DNA of 64,000 nucleotides from Artemia franciscana (taxonomy: Eukaryota; Arthropoda; Branchiopoda; Anostraca; Artemiidae): positions 35,280,008-35,344,007 of the forward strand of contig NC_088880.1 of the NCBI RefSeq assembly GCF_032884065.1, written 5' to 3'. Of the stretch, positions 12,440-22,683 are shown piece after piece. The position numbers and the translations under genes were made by a program. The notes under the pieces are model-generated. The model saw only the letters and a list, made by a program, of their open reading frames with translations, did no database searches and was not told where the DNA came from. How positions within the stretch are numbered: position 1 is the stretch's first letter; each line of letters opens with the position of its first letter.

Positions 12440-15400
12440 TTAATGCCGGTCGGGATTTAAAATAAGAGCTCTGAGTCACAAGGTCCTTCTAAATATGAAA
12501 ATTCATTAAGATCCGAATACCCAGTCTAAGTTAAAAATACCTCAATTTTTCTAATATTCCCTCTCCCTTCAGCCCCCCAGATGGTCGAATCAGGGAAAAC
12601 GGCTTTAACAAATCAATTTGTTCAGCTCCCTGAAACACCTAGCAATTTTCATCGTCCTAGCACATCAAGAAGCACAAACTCGCCAAAGCACAGAACTCCA
12701 CCACCTAACTCCCCCAAAGTGAGAGGATCTGGTCCGGATACGTCAATCACGTATCTACGGCTTTTATAAACGTTTTCCAAGATTTTCGATTCCCCCGTCC
12801 AACTCCCCCAATGCCAACATATTTGACTTTAATTCTAAATAAGAATTCTGAGACATGAGTTCCTTTTAAATATCAAGTCTCATTAAGATCCGGTCAACCG
12901 TTCTTAAGTTAAAAATACCTCAATTTTTCTAATTTTTCCAAATTAACAACCCCAAGCTCCCCCAAAGAGAACGACTCCGTACCAATTATGTCAATCTCGT
13001 ATCTAAAACTTGTGCTTATTCTATTCATCAAGTTTCATCCCGATCTCTCCAATCTAAGATTCCGATTTCCGATTCAAGATTTCCAATTTCCAAGATTTCT
13101 GTTTCTCCCCTCCAACCCTCTATGTCCCCGGACCCGATTCGAATTGAAAATGGAGCATCTTAGACATAAGATTCTTCTATATATCAAGTTTCACTAACAT
13201 CCGATCAACCATTCGTAAGATACCTCCATTTTCACGTTTTCCAAGAATTCTGGTTTCCCCTCCCAACTCGCTTTAATGTCACCAGATCCAGTCGGGATTT
13301 AAAAAGGGAGTTTTAAAGCACAAGATCCTTCTAGATATCAGATTTCATTAAGATTCGATTACCCGTTCGTAGGTTACAAATACCTCATTTTTTCTAATTA
13401 TTCCGCATTGCTCCCCCCCCCCAACTCCACCAAAGAGAGTGGATCCGGTCCGGTTATGTCAGTCACCTATGTTGGACTTGTGTTTATTTGTTTCATCAAG
13501 TTTCATCTTGATCTCCGCTTTAAGCGTTTTTCAAGATTTCAGGTCCCCCCCCCCTAGTGACACTGGATCCGGTCGGGATTTCAAATAAGAGATCTGAGCT
13601 ATGAGGTCCTTCTAAATATGAAATTTCATTAAGACACGATCATTCTTTCGTAAGTTAAAAATACCTCATTTTTTTCTAATTTTTCTAATTAACCCTCCCC
13701 CCCCCAACTCCCCCAAAGAGAGCTGATCCATTCCAGTTATTTCAATATCGTATTAAGGACTTGTATTTATTTTTCCCACCTAGTATCATCCTGATCCCTC
13801 CACTCTAAGCGTTTTCAAAGATTTTTGGTTCCACCCCCCCCCCCCCAGCGTCCTCTTCACCGGATCCAGCAGGATTTAAAATACGAGCTCTGAGACATGA
13901 TATCCTTCCAAACCTCAAATTTCATTAAGATCCGGTCATTCCTTCGTAAGTTAAAAATGGCTCATTTTTCTATTTTTTCAGCATTAACCCTCCCCCCAAA
14001 CTAATTAACACTGATTAACACTCCCCCTAACTCCCCCAAATAGAGCGGATCCTTTCTGGCTATGTCAATCACGTATCTAGGACTTATGATATTTTTCCCA
14101 TCAAGTTTCATCCCGATCCCTCTACTCTAAGCGTTTTCCGAGATTTTAGGTGCTCCCAAACTCCCCCCAATGTCACCAGATCCAGTTGGAATTTAAAGTA
14201 AGAGCTCTGAGACACGATATTCTTCCAAATTTTAAATTTTATTAAGATCCGATTACTCCTTCGTAAGTTAAAAATATCTCATTTTTTCTAATTTTTCTGA
14301 AATAACCCTCCCCTCCAACTCCCCCAAAGAGAGTGGATCTGTTCCGGTTATGTCAATCACATCTTTAGGAATTGTGTTTATTTTTCCCACCAATTTGCAT
14401 CCTGATCCCTCTACTCTAAGCGTTTTCAAAGATTTTAGGTTCCACCCCCCCCCCCCACCTACTTCCCCTTCACCGGGTCCGGTCAGGATTTAAAATAAGA
14501 GCTCTGAGACATGATATCCCTCCAAACCTGAAATTTCATTAAGATCCGATCATTCCTTCGTAAGTTAAAAATGGCTCATTTTTATAATTTTTCAGCATTA
14601 ACACTCACCCCAAACTCCCCCGAAGAGAGCGGATCCGTTCCGGTTACGTCAATCACGTATCTAGGACTTAGGATTATTTTCTCATCAAGTTTAATCCAGA
14701 TCCCTCTACTCTAAGCGTTTTCCGAGATTTTAGGTCCCCCCCAAACTCCCCCCCCAATGTCACCAGATCCGGTCAGAATTTAAAGCAAGAACTCTGAAAC
14801 ACAATATCCTTCCAAATTTTAAATTTTATTATGATCCGATCACTCCTTCGTAAGTTAAAAATACCTCATTTTTTCTAATGTTTCAGAAATAACTCTCCCC
14901 TCCAACTCCCCCAAAGAGAGTGGATCCGTCCCAGTTATGTCAATCACGTATCTAGGACTTATGCTTATTTTTCCATGAAGTTTCATCCCGATCCCTCCAC
15001 TCTAAGTGTTTTTCAAGATTTTAGGTTCTCCCCTCAGTTCCCCCCAATGTCACCAGATCCAGTCAGGATATAAAATAAGAACTCAGAGACATGATATTCT
15101 TCCAAACTTCGAATTTCATTAAAAATCTGATCACTCCTTCGTAAGTTAAAAATACCTCATTTTTTTCTAATTTTCTAGAATTAACCCTCCCTCCCCCCAA
15201 CTCCCCTAAACAGAGAAGATCGTTCCGGTTATGTCAATCACGTATCTAGGACTTCTGCTTATTTTTTCCACCAAGTTTCATCTCGATCCCTCCACTCTAA
15301 GCGGATTCCAAGATTTTAGGTTCCCCCCTCCAACGCCTCTCAATGTCACCAGATCTGGTCGGGATTCAAAGTAAGAGCTCTGAGACATGATATTCTTCCA

Positions 15401-15600
15401 AATATCAAATTTTATTAAGATCCCATCACCTGTTCGTAAGTTAAAAATACTTCATTTTTTATATTTTTCTAAATTAGCCGGCCCCTCACTCCCCCTCCTA
15501 ATCGTCAAATCGGGAAAAAACTATTTCTAGTTTAATCTGGTCCGGTCCCTGATACGCCTGCCAAATTTCATCGTCCTAGCTTACCTGGAAGTGCCTAAAG
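12440..15600. repeat. ~295-bp satellite B array
   Basis: About ten diverged tandem units spaced roughly 287-314 bp. Each contains a GGATCCGGTCGGGATT-like segment, AGCTCTGAGACA, CTTCGTAAGTTAAAAAT, C-rich runs and GGTTATGTCAATCACG (for example near 13450, 13740, 14050, 14340, 14640, 14930, 15220). The first and last units share an extra flank with CATCGTCCTAGC (12650, 15572). Single relatives lie at 51725-51880 and 55860-55960. No coding content. Confidence 0.9.
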
Positions 15601-15654
15601 TAGCAAAACCGGGACAGACCGAAAGATCGGCAGAATTTGCGATTCTGCCGATCC

Positions 15655-16800
15655 AATACCAAGTGCCATAAAAACGAATGCGCTACCGTACACCATTGTT
15701 GCCTCTGAAAAATTGAGGCTCAATATGCGTATATATTTGATAATTCTAATTCAATTGACTATCTCAGAATTTTTGCACTATAGCATTTTGGGCTTCTTTT
15801 GGGTAGTATTGTTGTTTTGAAACACAAAATCGCCGACATAACCACTTTGCTTTGGGATAGTCTTTTTGGTTAAAATAAATGTCTTCATTACTTGCTTATT
15901 ATTTAGGATTATCTGCTACTTTGAAAATGAATACGCAACCTTACGGCATTACTATCTCTGAAACTTGAAGCTCAATGTGCGTATAGTTTTTCGGTGATTC
16001 TAAACCAATTAACTATCTAACAATTTTCAGGTTTTTTAGTCTTCTTTTAGCTAGAAATTTTATTTTGCCCACAAACATGGCTGAAAATGGCGCTTTGCTT
16101 TGGGAATTTTTTTTGGCTAAAATAAATGTATATGTTAACTGTTTACTTTGCAGGACTACCTGAAGCCTTAGGAATGGATGCGCCACCTTACGCCATTGCT
16201 GCCTCTGAAATTCGAGGCTCAATATGTGTCTATATTTTCGATGATTCTGGATCAATTAATGACTATTATGACTAGAATTGTTCTTTGGCACCGCAAAATG
16301 GCTGAAAACACCACATTGATGTGTGACAGTCCTTCTGGCTGAAATAAATGTTTATGTTAACCACTATCTTATAAAATTACCTTATTACATTATAAAATAT
16401 TTTATATATTATTTTTATATTTATATCTTATAAAATTACTCTTAGAAAACGAATGCACTACCTTACAGCAATACTAGCTCTGAATTTCGAGGCTGAAGAT
16501 GAACATAGTTTTTTTTTTATAATTCTAAAACAATTGACTATTTGGAATTTACACGTTTTTGGTCTTCTTTTGTGTAGCATTCTGGTTTTACACCACAAAT
16601 TGGCTGCAAAAACTGCTTTGCTGTGGGGCAGTCTTTTTTCTGACTAAGCTAAACGTAAATGTTCACCTTTATTGTGTAGGGCTACCTGCACCTTTAAAAA
16701 CCAATGCGCTATAGTGCGACATTACTGGCTCTGAAACAGGAGCCTCAATATTCGTATAGTTTTTTTTAATCAATTGAATATCTCAGAAATTTCAAACAAG
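15655..16800. repeat. ~250-bp satellite A, right block
   Basis: About four units with the same anchors as 11667-12340 (near 15826, 16073, 16296 and 16595), same orientation, more diverged. An AT-rich insertion lies near 16380-16440. Confidence 0.85.
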
Positions 16801-16809
16801 GCCGAGGTA

Positions 16810-17390
16810 TGTCGATTTTTTCTTTGTAAAATCTGTTGTATGTTAATCTTTTGCTCATGAAACTTGTTATATTTTTATTCTATCTTCATGGAAGTTGTTT
16901 CTTGTTGGTTTTTTATTCGTGAAACATGTTGCATAATGATTTTTTTCATATTCATTTTTTCAATAAGTTCCACGGAATAAAATATCAAGATAATTTGAGT
17001 TTCAAAAGCGAAAAACCAGCAAGCAACCAGTTCCATGAACGAAACTGGTTTCATAAGGAGAAAAACCATTGTAAAAGTCTCGTTAAGACAAAAATTAACA
17101 TGCAACAAATTTCAGGAAGAAAAAATCAATATACTTTATGCTTCACGAGCAATAAATCAGCATTCAACAAGTATCTCGAACAAACAAAAGCCAAAATGTA
17201 ACACGTTGCAAGAAGAAAAATATCAAGATATAACAAGTTTTAAGAAAGAAAAAAAAATCTACGTACAAGGAGTTTCACGAAGAAAAACTAAAAGTACAAT
17301 AAATTTTACAAGGAAAAATAAGCTTGCAAGAGGTTTCATGAAGAAATAATTAACTTACAAGTTGTTTCATGAAAAAAATGACCTGTCTAT
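16810..17390. repeat. ~45-bp repeats in mirror arrangement
   Basis: The right half (about 16960-17390) has roughly eight degenerate copies of AACAAGTTTCAnGAAGAAAAA. The left half (about 16810-16950) has the reverse complement form (CATGAAACTTGTT). Together they form a long imperfect foldback centred near 16950. Confidence 0.65.
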
Positions 17391-17665
17391 CCTTTAGTAT
17401 AGGTTTCGTTCCTCAAAAGCTTACCTCCTAGTCAAAAATTCGAATAAAGCCATTTCAAACAAACATAAGCACGGCCGAAATTCCTTAGCTCGCAGACACA
17501 GACAAATGTTAACCCGGATACGGCGGTTTCCGAAATATAATTGTAAGAGTCATGAAAATGAGCATGTATTCGATATTTAGTCTCACTAGTGACAGAGAAA
17601 AGTAGAGAAGTAGAAAAGTAGAAATTGAAGCTGAAGTGGCACCAGCATCTGTAGAATCACAGAGC

Positions 17666-18287
17666 ATGGCTTCACCAGCCAAGAAGGAAAAGAAAGCAAA
17701 GGCTCCAAAACCAGCTAAGGCTGCAAAACCTAAAGGGGATAAAAAGGTCAAGGCACCAGCAAACCACCCAAAATACGTGGAAATGATTATCAAATCCATT
17801 GCTGACCTGAAAGAGCGTGGGAGATCTAGCCGTCAGGCCATTCTCAAATACATAATGGCCAATTTCCAGGTTGGTAATGATGCCAAAGTTGTGAATATGC
17901 ATCTTAAGCAAGCTTTGAAGCGTTGCCTTGCAAATGGAATTGTTATAAATCCCAAAGGTACTGGCGTAACTGGTTCTTTCAAGCTTGCAAAGCCTGTCAA
18001 GGCCGAAAATTCCAAGGCTATAAAGCCTGCCAAGCCCAAAGCTAAGAAAACTTCAGTCAAGAAAACAACCAAACCTACTGCAGTGAAAAAGTCAACTTCA
18101 GCCAAAAAGGCTACCAAGTCAATGGCTGGTAGCAAGAAGCCTGTAAAGGTTTTCAAGAAACCCACTGTTGCCAAAATCAGTAGCAGCAAAGAAATCGACA
18201 CCCAAGAAGAGGCCGTCAGTCAAGAAAGCTCCCGCCAAGAAAGTGGCATCTAAAAAGTCAGTAGCTAAGAAACCAGCTAAAAAGTAA
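17666..18287 (+). pseudogene. H1: Histone H1, damaged
   Basis: Linker histone H1, which binds nucleosome entry/exit DNA. From ATG 17666 the frame gives MASPAKKEKKAK, a Lys/Ala/Pro-rich N-tail, the winged-helix globular domain (about residues 33-110; HPKYVEMII, SSRQAILKYI, KGTGVTGSFKL) and a Lys-rich C-tail. The frame leaves H1 sense after the four-A run at 18173-18176 and stops at 18253. One base fewer there restores an H1-like tail (AAKKSTPKKRPSVKKAP onward) ending TAA at 18285-18287. The codons before 17666 also read as H1-like sequence (VEIEAEVAPASVES) but have no ATG before an in-frame stop, so the original start may be lost. This could be a sequencing error or true decay; I lean to decay. 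No intron. Confidence 0.85.
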
Positions 18288-18319
18288 TGTGTGCAATAAG
18301 TTATCCTGCAGTATCAAAC

Positions 18320-18335
18320 AGCCATTTTCAGGGCT
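18320..18335 (+). terminator. Histone 3' stem-loop of H1
   Basis: AGCCATTTTCAGGGCT, about 33 bases after the H1 stop: stem with one mismatch, loop TTTC, matching the replication-dependent histone mRNA end signal. Confidence 0.75.
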
Positions 18336-18593
18336 ACCAAAGCAAATGCTCGAAACTTTCTGTTCAGAAAGTTATAATGCTATAAATTTCAAATTTTGAC
18401 TCTCTACTTTTCACTTTCAAGTATAATTTAGCTGTTGTTTCACCCCCAAAAATACGTTGTATAATATTTTCTTTTGCATTTTAGCGCTATTGCCGTCTAA
18501 AAAACTCCATATTAAAGACTAGATTTGACGGCTGGCTCATTAGGTTCAATCTTGTTATTAAAGTGCTCACATTGATAAATATACAAATATATC

Positions 18594-18665
18594 GCCATAG
18601 CCGAATGGGTAGAGCGGCACCTTCAAATCGCGGTAGCGGAGGTTCCATTCCCGACTAGGCTAATC
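18594..18665 (+). other. tRNA-like sequence (pseudogene or SINE head)
   Basis: The A-box-like TAGCCGAATGGG at 18598-18609 and B-box-like GGTTCCATTCC at 18641-18651 are spaced as in a tRNA. The acceptor ends (GCCATAG against CTAGGC) pair only with a bulge, and no good anticodon arm is seen, so this is not a functional tRNA call. The flanks are AT-rich. Confidence 0.5.
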
Positions 18666-18813
18666 AATGATAACTAATATGATTATATCAATCAAAAATA
18701 ATAACAGATTAAAAGTAATTATAGGCTACAACAGAAATATGATATAATTAAATTATGTTTTTGCTTAAGACAAAATAACTTTTGTTTTGAATAGATTCAT
18801 GAAGGAAGTGTAA

Positions 18814-19010
18814 ATCATGAGAGTTGAAGCTTCATTCCAACTAGGCTTATAAATAGTAGTACTATTTTAAAGGTTAGGTTAGGTTAGGTAAAATAACACA
18901 AATTTAAATATTTTTGCTAAATTTCTTTTTTCAAATCTTTGACAAAAAAGAAAAGGTTTGATACAAAAAATTTAGACTCTAAAAATTACTGTTTTTGTTG
19001 GTAAAGTTTT
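18814..19010 (+). repeat. Duplicated ~190-bp block with TTAGG repeats (copy 1)
   Basis: Near-identical to 19423-19610. It contains three to four GGTTA/TTAGG repeats at about 18870-18888, the arthropod telomere motif, followed by AT-rich sequence. The two copies are separated by 314-bp satellite sequence. Confidence 0.85.
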
Positions 19011-19422
19011 CTTTTTTAACAATACAAGACATGAATCGCAATCTTTGCAAAAACAAAACAGAAGGAACACAGATTACGTAAAAATAACTCGCTAGCCTCT
19101 GAGCAGAAATTGTTCGCCCAGGTAGAGCGGTTCCCTGAATATAAGTTAAAAGATAGTCTTTGATTAAAGTCAGTTGTTTTCGCGGCGCTCTTGAAGGAGC
19201 AAGTACTTTGGTATTATTGATGCTACTGATAGACAAAGGTAGTTGGAACTGTAAATTGAAGTTGAGGCCGAAAACATTTGAAGGGAATTTGAACATAGAC
19301 CAATCAAAGACTAACTTAAAAGTTAGTCTTTGATCTAAGACAGTTGCTTAAACGGCGCTATTGAAGGAACAAGTACACTTTTGCTATAGATGCTATTGCT
19401 AAATTGTAATGTAATTGTAAAT

Positions 19423-19610
19423 TATGAGAGTTGAAGCTTCATTCCAACTAGGCTTATAAATAGTAGTACTATTTTAAAGGTTAGGTTAGGTTAGGTAAAA
19501 TAACACAAATTTAAATATTTTTGCTAAATTTCTTTTTTCAAATCTTTGACAAAAAAAAAAGGTTTGATACAAAAAATTTAGACTCTAAAAATGACTGTTT
19601 TTGTTGGTAG
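19423..19610 (+). repeat. Duplicated ~190-bp block with TTAGG repeats (copy 2)
   Basis: Second copy of 18814-19010, embedded within the satellite array. Confidence 0.85.
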
Positions 19611-21016
19611 ACTTTTGCTATAGATACTATTGAAAGACCAAGGCAATTTCAACTGTAATTGGAGTTGGGCTCTACAACATATGAAGAGGATTTACGTCAA
19701 AAGTCTTTGATTAAAGTCAGTTGTTGTCGCGGCGCTCTTGAAGGAGCAAGTACTTTGGTGTTATTGATGCTACTGATAGACGAAGGTAGTTGGAACTCTA
19801 AATTGAAGTTGAAGCCGAAAACATTTGAAGGGACTTTGAACATAGACCAATCAAAGACTAACTTAAAAGTTAGTCTTTGATCTAAGACAGTTGCTTAGGC
19901 GGCGCTATTGAAGGAACAAATAGACTTTTGCTATAGATGCTATTGAAAGACCAAGGCAATTTGAACTGCACCATGGAGTTGGGCCCGACAACATATGAAG
20001 AGGATTTACGTCAAAAGTCTTTGATTAAAGTCAGTTGTTGTCGCGGCGCTCTTGAAGGAGCAAGTACATTGGTGTTACTGACGCTACTGATAGACGAAGG
20101 TAGTTGGAACTGCAAATTGAAGTTGAGGCCGAAAACATTTGAAGGGACTTTGAACATACACCAATCAAAGACTAACTTTAAAGTTAGTCTTTGATTAAAG
20201 ACAGTTGCTTAGGCGGCGCTATTGAAGGAACAAGTAGACTTTTGCTATAGATGCTATTGAAAGACCAAGGCAATTTGAACTGTACCATGGAGTTGGGCCC
20301 GACAACATATGAAGAGAATTTACGTCAAAAGTCTTTGATTAAAGTCAGTTGTTGTCGCGGCGCTCTTGAAGGAGCAAGTACATTGGTGTACTTGCTATTG
20401 GTAGACTTTTGCTATAGATGCTATTGAAAGACCAAGGCAATTTGAACTGTACCATGGAGTTGGGCCCGATAACATAAAAAGAGGATTTACGTCAAAAGTC
20501 TTTGATTAAAGTCAGTTGTTGTCGCGGCGCTCTTGAAGGAGCAAGTACATTGGTGTACTTGCTATTGGTAGACTTTTGCTATAAGTGCTATTGAAAGACC
20601 AAAGCAATTTGAACTGTACCATGGAGTTGGGTTCGACAACATATGAAGAGGATTTACGTCAAAAGTCTTTGATTAAAGTCAGTTGTTGTCGCGGCATTCT
20701 TGAAGGAGCAAGTACATTGGTGTTACTGATGCTACTGATAGACAAAGGTAGTTGGAACTGTAAATTGAAGTTGAGGCCGAAAACATTTGAAGGGACTTTG
20801 AACATAGACCAATCAAAGACTAACTTAAAAGTTAGTCTTTGATCTACGACAGTTGCTTAGGCGGCGCTATTGAATGAACAAGTAGACTTTTGCTATAGAT
20901 GCTATTGAAAGACCAAGGCAATTTGAACTACACCATGGAGTTGGGCCCGACAACATATGAAGAGGATTTACATCAAAAGTCTTTGATTAAAGTCAGTTGT
21001 TGTCGCGGCGCTCTTG

Positions 21017-21028
21017 AAGGAGCAAGTA
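21017..21028 (+). repeat. Target duplication, left (Penelope insertion)
   Basis: AAGGAGCAAGTA, repeated at 25286-25297. The uninterrupted site is present at about 245-256 in the first satellite copy. Confidence 0.85.
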
Positions 21029-21132
21029 AAAAATAGCGACGAAGACCACACTGCCTTTCCATAACAAACAAATACAACGTAGAAACAACAGGGAAAGTTT
21101 TTTCAAGACAATGGAAATTATTTATGTAGATA

Positions 21133-21163
21133 TTTCGGCCCTATGTCCAAGGGCCGTCTTCAG
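21133..21163 (-). ncRNA. Hammerhead-ribozyme-like motif (inverted arm)
   Basis: Minus-strand copy of 25185-25215: CTGAAGA, a GGCCC/GGGCC stem, then GAAA. Hammerhead motifs are known from Penelope-like element terminal repeats. Confidence 0.6.
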
Positions 21164-21364
21164 CACAATACAATACTATATATATATATAAAAGAACTTA
21201 CATCAAATTGTGAGAATTAAAACTGAATATAAAAACACTTATTAAAACAATTTTTTTTAAAAATATAGCCCTAGCATCCTTACTTCAGCGAAGTTCAACC
21301 AGGACTGGCGAAAAGAATGAAATGAAGAAATATAAACTCATTCAAACTAAAGAGAATAAAATGA

Positions 21365-22657
21365 TTAGATGCAATTTCTTAAAGCTAATCTTGCTTGTTT
21401 AGCAGCCTGTCTCAAAGGCCTTTTCGTAGTTGGTTCAGTACTATTATAAATTGGTTTAGTAAAATATTTTGTTAGATCATTTTTAATTAAATTTGAGTAT
21501 AAAGAATTTAGTGAGTATTCCCCCAAGTCCCTGTTCAAAGAAATATTTTTATTGATTTTGAGATTAATTTCAATTGATTCTCGAACCACCTGTTTTATTC
21601 CCAAATCATTACTTATGAGTGAAGAGTTTTCAAAAAGTATCATGTGGGACGGATTATTAAAAATATGCCAACCTAGAGCAGAATCAAAGGAATTGTTGGA
21701 ACCATTTGAAATTAAGGCCTTGTCTATGTCATTTTTATGCTGATGTAACCTTTTGTCTAGATTCTGATGGGTCCTGCCGACATAGTATTTTCCGCAATCA
21801 CAGGGTATTTGATAGACCCCTCTTTGGCGAGTAACTGGGGTCTTATCTTTACCCGAATTTAAGAAATTGATGATTTTAAAATTATTTGTAAAAACTACGT
21901 ACAGATTATTTTTTGTGCAAATATTTTTTAATTTTGTTGTAATCTTTGGGATATACGGAAGATAGACAATATTTGAGGGCTTATCAATAGCCTCACATTG
22001 TGAAGTATCTTCTTCGATTTTACAAGAATGTCTTTTTATTCTACGGCTAATTATTTTATTTACAAAAGGAATGGGGTATCCATTACCAAAAAGAATATCT
22101 CTGATAAAATTTATTTCTGCATTTATATATGAATGGGAGCAAATATTTAGGGCACGATCAATGAGGGAAATTACAACTGCTCTTTTAACTTGTGGGGGGT
22201 GATTTGAATTAAAGTGAAGATATCTATTGTTTTGTGTTGGCTTTCGATATATAGTAAAATCCAGTTCATCAGCTTTACGAATAATTAATACATCTAAAAA
22301 CGGTAGTTTATTTTCAATTTCAACTTCAAGGGTGAACTGCAAATTTCGGTCATAAGTGTTAAGATGATCTAAGAAGCCCCGAAGTTCAGCTTCCCCATAA
22401 TTCCAAAGTGAAATTACGTCATCCATATAACGACCCCAATAGACATGTTTTAGAAAATAAGAATTCAATGCCCAATTCTCAAGATTCTCGACGTAAATAT
22501 TTGCTAGTAGCCCGGATAAAGGTGCCCCCATGGGTAATCCATTTTTTTGCTGATAAAAAGAATCGCGAAATTGAAAATACATAGAAAACTTATTACAAAT
22601 TTTAACAAGAGTCATTAAAACTTCACAATCAATTCCTGTCGCTGAAGTCTCGATCAA
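21365..22657 (-). mobile_element. Penelope-like RT/GIY-YIG, partial inverted copy
   Basis: An open stretch of 430 codons on the minus strand, identical in sense to the C-terminal portion of the plus-strand copy. It holds the reverse transcriptase active site (YMDD within GRYMDDVISLW), the NGLPMGAPLSGLLAN motif, and a C-terminal GIY-YIG-like region (YQIPCDCGKYYVGRTH, then a His/Lys-rich stretch). The N-terminal half of the protein is missing because the copy is truncated at the arm junction near 22659. It has no start of its own and is part of the composite element. Confidence 0.88.
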
Positions 22658-22683
22658 GTGGTATTTCTTCAGAGAGAAAATCG

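Larger units (their letters stand above)
19139..21028. repeat. 314-bp dimeric satellite array (left of Penelope element)
   Basis: Same family as 1-1330. It begins with a partial unit (19139-19410), is interrupted by the second TTAGG-bearing block (19423-19610), then resumes. Near 20230-20560 two shortened units of about 165 bp share the same internal deletion junction (GTGTACTTGCTATTGG), so the shortened form itself has been amplified. Confidence 0.92.

Noticed and set aside
12440-15600. CRISPR-like array
   Set aside because: Units are ~295 bp tandem satellite copies without spacer structure, in an animal genome.
18594-18665. Functional tRNA gene
   Set aside because: Acceptor stem pairs only with a bulge and no proper anticodon arm is seen.
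18870-18888. A telomere
   Set aside because: Only three to four TTAGG units, surrounded by unique and satellite sequence.
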